Of a stretch of DNA of 64,000 bases, positions 48,597 through 60,199 are shown piece after piece (position 1 is the stretch's first letter; each line of letters starts with the position of its first letter). This stretch comes from Ipomoea triloba (Eukaryota > Streptophyta > Magnoliopsida > Solanales > Convolvulaceae), in NCBI RefSeq assembly GCF_003576645.1, contig NC_044924.1, forward strand, positions 4,289,437 to 4,353,436, in the 5' to 3' direction. The notes under the pieces were generated by a model. It saw only the letters and a list, made by a program, of their open reading frames with translations, did not search any database and had not been told where the DNA came from. The translations under genes were made by a program, and so were the position numbers.

Positions 48597-50467
48597 TTAG
48601 TCAGCTAACAAAGTCGAGGCAAGCATATCCTGGATAAAAAAAGCCCTTCCAGTGGCTTGCTCTATCCTTTTTTCTCGCTCTTCATAACTTAGCGATGGAT
48701 CCAAACTGCAAGAATTAATGGAATAGAAAGAGAGTGGAATTATAAGGTTTTGTAAGCGTGTATATATACACGGCTAAACAAACAGAAATGTAGAATTCAT
48801 AGTGACAAAAGAGTGCGCATTTCCATCTTTGAGTGATTCGAATAACTACCTTAACTTCCATATGTGTTCAGATCCCGCACTCTTAGTAGGACTGTCCTCA
48901 ATACTGGATACTACAGATTTTGAAATTTCTTCGACTTCAGACCCGGGGAAGTTGAGCACAAGAGATGAGAGGAAGGGATCACTAGGGGCACTAGATGAAG
49001 TTGCGGTGTTCGATCGATACCCGCTGCCTCCTAGAAGCACCTGTAGATGGGCTTCCCGAAGATCCCTTCCTAATAAAGAAAGTGCCTGACTGCTGGGAAT
49101 CGCAACCCTGCGTAACCTCCGACGGCGCTGCAAGTATTTTTAAGTTCAGGAAACCTTAAATATTCCCAGGAAGCAGCTGCCTGACGGGATTAGAAGAGTT
49201 CATTCAGAAAGTAACAAAATAAACACATCAAAGGATATCTTGAGCAATTGTCCGTGCTGCAGTGTGATATGGCTTAACATGTCCCTCGAAACTTTAACAG
49301 AACAAATGGGACAAACCTGCAAGCAAAAGACAGAAGCTTTAAGATTAAGCTTCAAATCACACTGCCTAAGTTGACCCTTTCAACCCTATCCAATATAGCT
49401 CTATTAGGGTTTTCAATATTCTCAAGCCCCACATGATCAAATTAATGAAACGAAAGAAAATTTAAAAGCTATGTTCCCACCTAAACACTACCATTCCCCT
49501 ACGTCAAGGGCAGGCATAAATGCATAACGAAATAGATTCCTATGCTGTGTGTTAGATTAGACGGGAAAAAAGCTTATCTGCACACAACCCTTCAATGATA
49601 ATTTTCTAGCATTTACTTAATCATCCAATCATATCCCGTCATGGATACCCATTACCTAAACAAACCACATATGTTCTTTTATAAACAAATGGCTAATATT
49701 TGCCATTCTGGAGGATAGATTTCCTTATACATGAATACTCAATCAGACCATCAAACATATCAACCAGATAAGGAGTGCTCGCTAACAGATTATTATAAAT
49801 AGTCTCTGCAACAATGTATATTGCCAATATTTCCTTCAATCAAAAATAGCAAAATTTCTTCAGGGAATAGAAGAAAAAGGACCCCAATAAAAAATTTAAA
49901 AAAAAAAACTTCTTTTTTTGGCCATAAAAGAACTTATTAGATTTCCAGAACGATAAGATCAACTTTTCCCATCAATAGAAGCTAACCCAATAATTCAGAC
50001 ATTAAATTATACATCTAAAAATTTAAAGGAAAAAAAAAATGAAATACGAGTAACAGAAACAGATATAGATACATGTTGTATATATTGATGAAAACAGAAC
50101 TTACTGTGACTTTGGAGTCGCAAGAATGCTCGTCTTCCAGATGGGAGCAAAGGGAGGTAATATCGAAGTCCTCATAACAATACGGGCATGGGAAATCGGG
50201 TCGGGCCTCTTCTTCAACCTCGAAATCATCTAAGCTCAGCCGATCTACATATCACCCAGAAACAACAACAACAACAACAACAAAATCCGATCTTTAAACG
50301 AATTAAAGCACTCCAAATCGATCAAAAGAAAAAAAGAAAAAAAGAAAAAAAAAAAGAGACAAACCCAATTGAGAGGTGTTGTTATGGTAGTATGTGTGAT
50401 GGTGATGCTGCAAATTGAATTGCCGCTTGGCAGCTGCGAGGCGAGAGGTCCAGAAATCAATATCCAT
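48597..50467 (-). CDS. DI19: Di19-type (dehydration-induced 19) zinc-finger protein, five exons
   Basis: Exons in transcript order are 50467-50365, 50244-50105, 49316-49227, 49127-48850 and 48705-48597, totalling 239 aa. The N-terminus MDIDFWTSRLAAAKRQFNLQ is the Di19 hallmark. Two unusual Cys2His2 fingers follow: C54-X2-C57-X11-H69-X4-H74 and C83-X2-C86-X10-H97-X4-H102. A basic RRRRLRR at 112-118 is a likely nuclear signal. The C-terminal Di19 region follows (ALSLLGRDLREAHLQVLLGG, then PSDPFLSSLVLNFP), ending GRAFFIQDMLASTLLAD. Di19 proteins are nuclear factors linked to drought, salt and ABA responses and are phosphorylated by calcium-dependent kinases. Exon 3 uses a weak donor (GAT|GTGTTT), so that junction is the least certain. 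Confidence 0.88.
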
Positions 50468-50798
50468 GAATGAATGAATGAGAGAAACGGTGAACAAGCT
50501 AAGAGACGAAAGAAAGTAATTTTTATTCCTTTTTCCTGATTTTGATGTCTTTTTTTGAGTGAATTGTGTTCTCGGTTGCTTTGACCTTTTCTTCTGGTTA
50601 TGGTTAGCTGAGAATGAAAGAATATTATTGTATTTTCCAAGTCGGCAAGTCCTATAATAATTGTATTTTTATAAGAATTTTATTAATAATAATCATGACA
50701 TATTATTGTGTGCGTGGACAAGTACATATATTGTGGAACAAGGTAGAACTTGGTCTAAAAACTTTTGCTCCTTTTTTTCATAAATAAAATTAATACAT

Positions 50799-50864
<66 letters not shown>

Positions 50865-51583
50865 TGAAATCTTTTTAAATAACACTTATATTAATTTTTT
50901 AAAAAAATTAAGATATTATTTTAATATATAATTGGTTCATAAAAATCATTATTGTACATGAATAACCACTGTATGTATATATATTCACCATTGTAGGTAC
51001 ATAAATTCATTACTATAAGAACGTAGATTAATTGTTGGAAGTACATAGATTCACTATTGTTGGTGTCATTTTTATGCAAATCTAATACGGAATATTATTT
51101 TTTGAATCATTATACAATTGACTATTGTTCACATTGGAATGTGAACCATGAATACATATATTCATTTTTAATATACTAACTAAAAGAAATATTCATTACA
51201 TTAAAAATAAGCATTCAATATGCTAAAATTGAACATTTATTAATAGACTAATGGTCCACAATATAACTTGATATTATTTTTTTATGTACCTAAATTTTGT
51301 ATATTATTTTTATGTAACTATTAGTACTCATCATCGACTTGTTTTTTTTATATAAAAATAATACTCCGTATATAATTCTGTTCTTTGGGAATGTATATAA
51401 TGCTTGTATTTGAGTATGCATTGAATTCAATATTATGAGGGCAGGGGGGATATTTTATTATGCTCAAGGGAGCAGAAATGCAGAACATACAGCAAATACA
51501 GAAACAAGAAAACAAAAGAGCAGAATCATATCGATGATGATCATCCCCCGCCAGTATGGCTAGATATGAATCTGCAGGGCGGG
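50468..51583. other. Spacer with AT microsatellite
   Basis: No gene. The Di19-type promoter should lie at the left. Between 50,803 and 50,861 is a pure (AT)n run of about 29 units. An ACTCCGTATA motif at 51,363 resembles the inner part of Stowaway ends. Confidence 0.6.
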
Positions 51584-52298
51584 CTAATTGTGGAACATTC
51601 TCAGCTTCGTGCTGCTTTTACTGCGACTCATCTTCCCCATAACATTCTGCAACAATGGAACACACACCCCCTCCCCCTCCCCCTCTCCTCCCTTTCCACC
51701 TTCTGAATGCGATCTTCTGTAATCAATACCACTCTGATTCCCCTCCACCTGCACCTTCCCCGGAAACTGCAACGGTTTTCCCGGCCTAATTCCGATCAGC
51801 CGCCCCAGAGACACGCTCCGGTCCGGGAAGAAAGATGCCGTGGACTGAAACGTAGACTCAAATTTCAACATGTTAGTCACAGACATCTGCTAGTTATTAG
51901 TCCAATCAAACTACTTAACAAGTCTAGTCAACTTGAACCAGGCCTTAATACATAATATATATTATTAAGGAAAATCTTATTGGATAAAGTTTTACCTCGG
52001 TGTCGAGATTTGAAGAGGAAAGTGAGGAGAAACTTGGGGAAGAATATGTGGCCGTGGCCGTGGCGCGAGATGTCTCCAACAATCTCAGCCTAATATTCAT
52101 GTTTCCTAGCCGGAGTGGCCACCCACTGGGAACCTCACTGTCCTGGAAACATATATATATGTTCTTAGCTTGTCAACAATAATCATCCAAACAATTCAGA
52201 GAAAAACAGATACATACAAGAATCATTCATAGTATATAACAAAACAAATTCAATATGCAAATCATCAAGATTATATATAGTACCGCTGGAATGACCAT
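51584..52298 (-). CDS. Small plant-specific protein, At3g17950-like, three exons
   Basis: Exons in transcript order are 52298-52284 (only 15 nt, MVIPA), 52142-51996 and 51844-51584, with GT-AG junctions at phase 0, giving 140 aa. Conserved landmarks are SEVPSGWPLRLGNMNIRLRL, SPSFSSLSSSNLDTE and TASFFPDRSVSLGRLIGIRP. These match a family annotated as uncharacterised in Arabidopsis (At3g17950 and relatives), as far as I recall. No catalytic motif or membrane segment is obvious. The C-terminal part has a Gly/Glu-rich patch (GGKGGEGEGEG). The molecular role is unknown. The tiny first coding exon would be missed by ORF scans. Confidence 0.8.
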
Positions 52299-55070
52299 GG
52301 CTGAAAGGAATTGAAGCAGCAGATCAGATAGGGGATTTTCTGGGGAAAAAGACAGACAGAAATTATATAGGCAGAAATTTAGGCCTAGGAACTAGGAAGA
52401 TGTTGGTGAGGACTCTGATCCAAAGCTTTTCAATCTTTTTTACAGTACATTCTTTCTTAAACATCAACTAACATAGCATTCAATTGCCTGCCCCAGGTCC
52501 CACCTACGAGTTCGCCCTTTATATCACCGCACTACTGATTTAATACCATCATCTCATTTTTCTTTTTTTCTTTCTTTTTTTTGGGTTTGCTAATTTTCTA
52601 ATCAAAGCTGCACCCGTATAATTTTCACCACCGTAATTTAAAAACGAAATTTTAACAACCAAACATAAGCTTCACACTCCTTAATGAATGGGTAGAAATT
52701 TGAAAACACTGACTATAATTTTTTTCATTTCTGAATTCTGACCATAATTCATTAATTCGTAGCTTTCTGATGACGTTTGGATGATTGGAAAATAAAGTGA
52801 CAATTCTAGTTATATACGGGTTACAATACCATGTGTTTCGTAGGTTGTAAATTCCCTTACGTATCTCTGAAAAATTACAAGGTGCCATTTAGAATTTCAT
52901 ACAAAAAGTTCACATGCGTGCATGGTGGCATATATGGCATTAGGACAAATTAAAGGTCTTATTAGGATATTAGCGGATGGATAAGGCAAACTAGATTAGA
53001 TATGATGTTGTGTACAAATCAGTAATAAATTTAATTTGTTGCTAAACAACAATAATAATGGTCCTGTTGAGGGATGTTAATTGTTAAGCAGTGTGGATGA
53101 TGATAGGTGATCAGTTCATAGCAAATAATAATACACACAAAGAGCCTAACAAGTGGTGGTTGGATGAATACAACACTCTTTAATGTTAGTTCATGTTTCA
53201 TTATCATCAACCTCATAAACCCTACAACAAATCTTCATTTATAATTTTATTATTCTCCCCTCCTTTTTTAAAAATGTTATCGTCTCCCTAACATTGCATG
53301 CTTGGACAAATTGCCTAATTTGTAAAATCATTGTACGATCATTCAATTCGTAGTGGGGTACGTAGTACAAATCATACAAAATTTTATAGGGTTAGATGTC
53401 GTTTCATTTGATGAATTTTTAATATTATATGATTTGTTTTTAGAAATAATTAATGAATAAATAAAATAATATTATATATGTATCACAAACTTCAATTCAC
53501 TGCATTGATGCAAGTGGCATTCTTCAATGGTAAAAACTAAAAACTACCATAGAAAAGTCATATTTTGGTGGTATGTATATAGCAGAGCTGTAGAACACAG
53601 TACATCCACCGACACCATTATTGACATGTTAAAATTAAAATATTTGTTTTCTGCACGGAAACTCTTCAAGAATAACATTTTTCACATTTTAGAAATATTC
53701 AAAAACTTCCTAAATTGTTTTAATACTGATTTGGTGGGTGCTAATTTAGCATTTTGACTAAGGTCAAATGTTATTTTGACGGATTCGTCATTTACCAAAT
53801 AAGCCCTATAAGTGTTTAGAATTACTGATTGATTGGGATAGCAGAAGCATGTGGTCTTGTTGGTAGGTGAGAACAATCAACTTTCTTTCTTCTCAACATA
53901 TTTAGATTTGAGGAGTCCCAGGATGTAGTGTGTTCTTTTAATCATTCAAATTCACTGACTTTTTTTTTTTTTTTTTTTTACTTCAAAAATTGAAATTTGG
54001 GAATATGATTAAAGTGTTTGTTAAATTTAACATTTAAAAAGAAAAGTTTAGAGTATAAAACTCTATTTAGATCAAGTTAAATTCAATTTAAATAAGTGTC
54101 ATACAATAAAATTAGATATGTGATAATAGTTGTCATATGTGGGATCCATTCATCAATTTAGTCAAAGAATAAAATTATTACCAGCCCAAGATTTAATTTG
54201 AGTACGTACCCTTTCTCAATTGCATCTAAAATACAAACATTCAGTACACAATAATTGTCATTTGTATTACAATGGATTTTATCATATTAGCTCTGATCTT
54301 GTCATTTTAATTAGGTCCGACAGTCCTATCTTAGGTCCATAGCACACACACCTACATCCTCATTAACACTAGAACAAATAAATGAAAAAAGCCAGTACTC
54401 TGGATGAACTTCATCGAAGTAAAAGAATTTAAGTTGCGTGACTCAAATTAAGAAGACCAATAAATAACTATTACAGAAAATCAAACTTGGAACCTTGTGA
54501 TTATCAAATCAAATTGATTTGGGTTGCCTCCAATTATATCTTGCTAAATTTTTATAACTTTGCACTTGCAACTATATCTAATAAAACGATATCATCTCAT
54601 TTTTGTTCCAATATGTGCAAATTAACAAGAATATATATTTGTCTCTCTTCTCGTAATGTATAATGCATATCTACCACTCAACTTTTTTATCCTCAATTAT
54701 AACCTCCGAGTAAACATTGTACTCTAGCTCAACCTCTCCCATATATACCTGACGCCATGACCTCTTAATGTTCAATGGCAAGATGGAATCCCCTTTGACT
54801 TGAAGGCAATGCATATAATCCACACATAATGTTTGAATTTTTGAAAGTATTGCATTTAGTGACTAAGGATATTCCAAATTGCTTGCATTTCGTGTTGAAA
54901 ATTTGTAAATTATATGATTATAAGTTGAAAGTTTGTAAATTATATGTATGATTATAATAATTATTGCTTTGAAAAATAATAACAACAACAAAAATAATAA
55001 TTGATATTTTATCCGCGCGTGTCTACCATAAACCGGGTATAAATATACAAAATGGGGATATGAAATAATT
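52299..55070. other. Gene-poor spacer
   Basis: No gene supported. It holds a possible SINE family A remnant at 54,440-54,535 and a T-run near 53,961-53,980. Open frames are short and low-complexity. Confidence 0.5.
54440..54535 (-). mobile_element. SINE family A remnant
   Basis: The plus strand reads AAGAAGACCAATAAATAACT, then CAAACTTGGAACCTTGTGAT, then TATCAAATC and TGATTTGGGTTGCC. This parallels the head of family A in the same order (AGAAAGACAATAG, GTCGAACTTGTAACC, ACCAAGTC, CTAGGGTTGCC). It is diverged and truncated. Confidence 0.45.
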
Positions 55071-55079
55071 AAATAGTGA

Positions 55080-55385
55080 TTTTATTGCTCAGTGCGCTAG
55101 AACCAAAAGAGTATACACAATGTCCGAAATAATAGTCCAAAGAATAAATAAATAATAATTAAATGCTATAGCCAAGTAATGCATGTGTAGAAAGTCAAGA
55201 CAAAACACCACTACGCTAGCTTGTTACGATGTAGTGAACAAAGTATGATGTCTAAAAGAGAGACAATGGTGCCTATTTATAGTGTAGAGACCCCTTCGAA
55301 TGCTTAACAATTGTATGACTTTGATTATTCTCCATTCTTGGCCATACATGTGTCTCACTTCACCCCTACTACTTTGCTACCAGGG
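55080..55385. repeat. Dispersed repeat shared with 14.1-14.56 kb
   Basis: GTATACACAATGTCCGAAAT and AATAGTCCAAAGAATAAATA match TATACAATATCTGAAATAAT and GGTCTAAATAATAAAT near 14,115. Later, CCATACATGTGTCTCACTTC and CCCTACTACTTTG match TTATACATGTGTCTCATCTT and CCCACTACTTTATTGTC near 14,500. CCTATTTATAGTG at about 55,272 resembles an LTR TATA region. It could be an old solo LTR or other element; the ends are not defined. Confidence 0.4.
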
Positions 55386-55783
55386 CCCTTCGTCATAATC
55401 TGTATAACCTGATGTGGTTTTATACACAAGAAGTTAAGTAACTTGGGGGTTGGGCTTGTGCTACTATGCTTGAGGTAATTAAGAAGTGTTTGAATCTTGT
55501 TGGCTGCACTTCTTTAGCTCATTTTGCTCTATCACCTTCCAAGCTCAATGCCTCCTTTACCTTCTCCTTTTGAGCCTCCCTTGCCTCCTTAGCTCTTTCT
55601 CTCCTTTAAGTCCAACAAGACCCCTCCTTTACCTTCTCCTTTTGGGCCTTGACCTGACCCTTAAAGCCCAAGTTCACGGAGTAGAGTTGGAACACTATAA
55701 TTTACAAATGTGGTGGGTTCAGTCCAAGTCTGTTGAAGAAAGTTTAAGCCCAAATAGAGAAAGTTCTTTAGTTCAAAGACCTA

Positions 55784-56338
55784 GGATTTCGTTGGCAAAT
55801 TATATCGTGCACCACGTACTTAAACAACGTCGTTTTGAGTATTGTAAACTAATCGTCCGTTTTTTTGGAAATCATGTTTCCCGTTTCGGCCGGTCTCTGT
55901 ATTCATGTTAATATTCTGTGTATTCCAGGCAATCATTCTGTGTATTCTAGGCAACCGTTATGTGTATTCATGTTATTAACACATGTTGTGATGTGTTTGT
56001 GCATTCGAATGTTTAGGAGGATGAGTTCTGTGTATTTTGTGTCAATATTCTGTGTATTCATGTTATTAACACATGTTGTGATGTGTTTGTGCATTCGAAT
56101 GTTAGGAGAATGAGTTCTGTGTATTTTGTGTCAATATTTTGTGTATTCTGGGCAAACATTCTGTGTATTATAGGCAAATGTTCTGTGTATTCTATATAAT
56201 GATTATGTGTATTATAGATAATGAATTTCCTGGAGTCATTCGCGTCCGCGTCCACTAACACCGAAACAACGTCGTTTTACGTACGTGGTGCACATTGCTA
56301 TGTGCACCGTGGTGCAGGGTATAACGATTGGATTTCGT
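55784..56338. mobile_element. Mutator-like MITE with minisatellite interior, 9-bp target duplication
   Basis: The element 55,793-56,329 is bracketed by exact 9-bp repeats GGATTTCGT (55,784-55,792 and 56,330-56,338). The left end TGGCAAATTATATCGTGCACC resembles the ends of the element at 42.6 kb (GGCAAATTATGCTGTGGACC). The subterminal GCACCACGTACTTAAACAACGT recurs inverted at the right (ACGTCGTTTTACGTACGTGG), where an extra hairpin GTGCACATTGC.../ATGTGCAC follows. The interior is an array of CTGTGTATTC-containing units, including a near-exact 80-bp duplication at about 55,966 and 56,052. There is no coding capacity. Confidence 0.78.
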
Positions 56339-56339
56339 C

Positions 56340-59300
56340 CCCATCCTACTGTCCACACAAATATAAATACACTTGCCCTCAAATATATATGGATAATGGT
56401 TCTTATAATTGATGATGACGAGTTTGATTGTTATTAATATCCCCTCATTAGAGTCAGTCATACATCGGTCTTTTCATGTCTTAAGCAATATTTTCTTTTT
56501 AAGATGACGAGAGAAACTAGCAGTCATTGCTCATTATTGAATAATATATATGCATTATAAATACATAAACTATATAAAAAAAAAAAAAAAAGGTAAATCA
56601 CTTTTAAAAAAACTTACATGGGTCATTTGAATATACAACTACCTGTCCTGGATTATTAATTTTGGGTGGCAATTGGTACAACCCATAATGTGGGATGGTT
56701 AATCTCTTTTAATAAGTGACTTTATTGTTTGGTAACTTTCTCAGTAAGATGTTTATTCTAAAAAAGAAACTATAAAAAAGAAAAAATCATATCATATATA
56801 TTATGAACTCCAATCACAATCCTCAGAATAGGATTGATTAATATCTGCAAACACTATACTCCATAATTATGAATTTACCTGCACGTTATTACTTTGTTTT
56901 AGTAAATAAGGCATTTTAATATTTTATGTGAAAGTGACCCATGATCTAAATGATAGAAGTGAAAAGGCAGGCGAGTGGGTAAAACATGAATCTTATATTT
57001 GAAAGTCACAAATTTGATTATTGTAAACATTTTCTTAGCATGATCGAACCGTCATAGTGTAGTAGTTACCTCGCATGTGTGATTTACGGAATATAACATA
57101 TAAGCGGGCTGAAATTTATTAAATGCACATCTTTGGATATAATGGTAGTGGATGTCATCCAATAAAAATGATAGAGATGAAGTGTTGGTAGAAGTTCAAA
57201 TTTCACCATGCTTTCTTCCCTTGTTGATTAAAAAAAAAAAAAAAAGAAGAGGACAGCGATTTGTATATCGGATATACACTTTTAATTCCGATCCTTTTTC
57301 CAGTTCAAAAAATTATATTTGCACAGTGATTTTTTTTTTTTCAGATTATGAACATTTCATTGAATACAGCCTTTTGAAAGGTATGCAGTGTAGTTATTAC
57401 ACTTCAGTAATTGATTTCTACTTATGACTCACGTGAATCTCTACTACAATATCTACAGTGAGCAAAAACATTCAATTAAATCAGCTGATTTTTTGGACAA
57501 ATATAAATAAATTGGAACCAATGGGTGTCCATGAGATGAGGATGGTCTCTTTCACCTTAACTATGAATTTCAAGCTGAATTTTTTTGAATGGTTGAAAAG
57601 GTGGTCAGAAATTACAAAATTTCCATAAAATGAAAGGAGATAGATAGATGGGAACAAATTAAAATAAAGAGTTGCAATGCAAGATGCTCCTCCATTCACG
57701 GTAGAAATGTCCATTAGTTGCCAGTATGGTATGGTAGTGACTTTTTTGGCTTTACTATACCCCTATTCCAATTCATCCATTACTTGCATATGACTTTCAC
57801 CATCATATATATATCCTCCGGCCGCCGTCATCTCATCTCCTCTGTCCTATGCCATCTGCCATATCAGATCCAGCAGTGGTTAGTTCAACCTCCTCTACCA
57901 TCTAACTATACATTAATTAATTAAACAACAACCCACCTTAAATAAAATATATATGTACACTTAAACACGCTTTTATATACCCTTAAACAAATTGCCAAAG
58001 GCTTTATGGTTCAGCGGCATAGTTGTGGTTTCTCAAGTGAGAGGTCTCAGGTTCGAAAGTTAGTGTGGGGCATTGACTCTTCTTCTTCAGTAGGTTGAGA
58101 AAGTATGTATGAACAGAACAGAAATTACGATGCAACCAAAAAATAGAGCCTATCCACAGATGACACTGACGCATGGCATTGAATTGAATGAGCTCCATCT
58201 CTACATTATCCAGCTATCCAATACACTAGAATATGACTGATCAAAGGTCCCTCCCGTTCAGGGGAATTATATATGAAGTTCCGACTCTTAATTAAAATTC
58301 AATATATGACTATTGGATATTGAGGTGAGGTTGTTGTGCCCAAAAAATATTCCAATTTCATTTTCTAGTTTTTCGTACGTTGCATGGCATTATGTAATTA
58401 ATATGATGAATATTATAAAATTGGAGTGATAGATGAATCACTCAGAGGATCAGACCACTTGTACACGAAATTTTGAAATTGATTTTATGTAGAAAAAGTT
58501 GGAGAAAAATAAATAAATAAATAAACACATTACACTTTACTCACACGGGAATATCTGATATCAGCATATATATGTGAAGACATGTGAAAATTATAAAGAA
58601 AACAAACCGATCTTATTAATTCGGATTTCGGAGAATATATATAAACTTTGACGTTCAAACAATTGACTGGCGTGATTGTCGCCGCACATGTGAAGGTGGG
58701 ACTACAATAAATAAATAAAGGAAGAATTGTTTTAAGAAAAAAAAAGAAGAAGAATTTAATATTATATTTTCATTCTGAAAATAAAAAAGAAAAAGGTAAA
58801 GGGTGTTATTATAATTTATTTGTTGTTTCTAATTTTCTTTTTGGGGCAAACAAAAATCTGATAATTGTCCCTCTCATGTTTCCCTGTGTACAAAATTACA
58901 AATTAAAGAATCTTGACGGAGGGAGGGACCAATTCCAAAGAAGACAGAAAACTACTCCCCCAGCCGGAGAGAATGTGACGCACTAAATGTTACACTCCAC
59001 TCCCTACCAATGTTTCTTAAATCTTAAATATACCACCACCCGAATCATAATACCATCCAAATTCATCAAATTTTGACTGGCAAGCAGAATAGTCTATTAG
59101 CCTTGTTAGTTCAGCTATAAGTGTGGTTTACCCCGTCAGCATTGTCCAATAGCCACAAGAAAAACACAAATTTTTTATAATTATTTATATTTTTTAGGTT
59201 TCAGCCATTCTTGAATTCGAAAATTGGGAAAATGATTTCATATATAAAGAGAGCACAACTCAAGGATAAATCTGTAGTTTAATTAACATTTTATCATGGA

Positions 59301-59440
59301 AATATATCAAACAGAAATGATATTGGAATAATAAATAAGACATGCATGCACTCGATGATATCATATATCATCATCACACATTTGCTCAAAATTACTTTAA
59401 TTTAATCATCAGCTGTGTAAATTACGCAATATAATGAAGA
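56340..59440. other. Gene-poor spacer before the E6-like gene
   Basis: No gene supported. It contains a family B SINE at 57,998-58,143 and a possible family A scrap near 56,500 (GATGACGAGAGAAACTAGCAG). The part just left of 59,460 is the 3' UTR side of the E6-like gene. Confidence 0.5.
57998..58143 (+). mobile_element. tRNA-derived SINE (family B), copy 2
   Basis: Box A-like GGTTCAGCGGCATAGTTGTGG and box B AGGTTCGAAAG are followed by GGGGCATTGACTCTTC, GGTTGAGAAAGTATGTATG and AAATTACGATGCAACCAAAA. The tail order matches copy 1 at 12.3 kb. Target duplications were not found. Confidence 0.6.
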
Positions 59441-59459
59441 TCAGATGAGAATCTCTGTC

Positions 59460-60188
59460 TCAAGGCAAGTCGTCTTCATCCTGGAACTGCTCATCGTTCT
59501 GGTAGTTGTTGTTCTCCATGAAATTGTTGTTGCTGTTCTCGAACTGGCTCTTGAAATCTTCAAGGTTAATCCCTGCGTTCTCCAATGGATGTCTCGCGTA
59601 CTTTTCAGTGTTGGTATCGTAGTAATACCTCCCGTTCTCCAAGAATCTGGTGTCGCTCATGCCCATCTTCTCAACTTTGTTCCCCGCCGCCGCATTGTAG
59701 CGGTTGTTGTTGGCGGGAAATCTTTCTTCTTGGCCGCCGCCGCCGTAGTAGTTGTTGCTGCGGCTGTTGTAGTAGTTGCCGCGGCTGTTGTAGCGGTTAT
59801 TGTTGTCGGCGGCGGCGGCGAATTCCTCGCCGGCGAATTTGGAATCCGCGTTGTTGTCCTCCGGGACGGTGACGTAGGAGACGGGGTTGTAGTTCCTCGG
59901 GAGGTATCTCTTGTTGGGTACCTCCTCGGTTTTGTACGGCAGGTCGTCGTTGTTGTTGGTGGTGGTGGTGTAGGGTTGGTCTAGGCCGCCGTTTTCGTTC
60001 TCCGGGATGAAGTTTTGCTCTTGCTGCTGAGGAATCACGGTGGTCTGCTCGGAATTCACGCCGTAGTTGTTGTTGTTGTTGCCCGGGATTTTGTTGAAGA
60101 AATACTTGGTCTCTCTGGCTTGAATAATCTGGAGAGAGGACACGAGTGCGAGAAGGAAGAAGATGGAGAAACTGCCGGAGACGGCCAT
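59460..60188 (-). CDS. E6-like secreted Asn/Tyr-rich protein, intronless
   Basis: 242 aa with an N-terminal signal peptide (residues 1-24, hydrophobic core FSIFFLLALVSSLQII, likely cleaved after QA before RETKYFF). The start RETKYFFNKIPGN and the C-terminal core MGMSDTRFLENGRYYYDTN are hallmarks of the E6 family, first known from cotton fibre and placed in the cell wall. The middle is low-complexity, rich in Asn, Tyr and Gly (NNRYNSRGNYYNSRSNNYY, YGGGG). The end is acidic (NDEQFQDEDDLP). By position it matches Arabidopsis At1g28400. A TATA box (CTTATATAAA on the minus strand, near 60,262-60,271) sits about 75 bp upstream. The molecular role is unproven. Confidence 0.9.
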   Translation of the reverse strand: MAVSGSFSIFFLLALVSSLQIIQARETKYFFNKIPGNNNNNYGVNSEQTTVIPQQQEQNFIPENENGGLDQPYTTTTNNNDDLPYKTEEVPNKRYLPRNYNPVSYVTVPEDNNADSKFAGEEFAAAADNNNRYNSRGNYYNSRSNNYYGGGGQEERFPANNNRYNAAAGNKVEKMGMSDTRFLENGRYYYDTNTEKYARHPLENAGINLEDFKSQFENSNNNFMENNNYQNDEQFQDEDDLP

Positions 60189-60199
60189 GGCTACGCCGG

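Noticed and set aside
52255..52285. AATCTTGATGATTTGCAT on the minus strand, resembling miR172
   Set aside because: Only about 12 bases match before it diverges, and there is no hairpin partner; it lies in an intron.
55486..56113. Plus-strand frames in and next to the 55.8-kb element
   Set aside because: They translate minisatellite and CT-rich repeats; no conserved domain.
59445..59984. 179-aa plus-strand frame, rich in Val
   Set aside because: It is the antisense of the E6-like gene; Val/Ala runs mirror Asn/Tyr codons on the coding strand.
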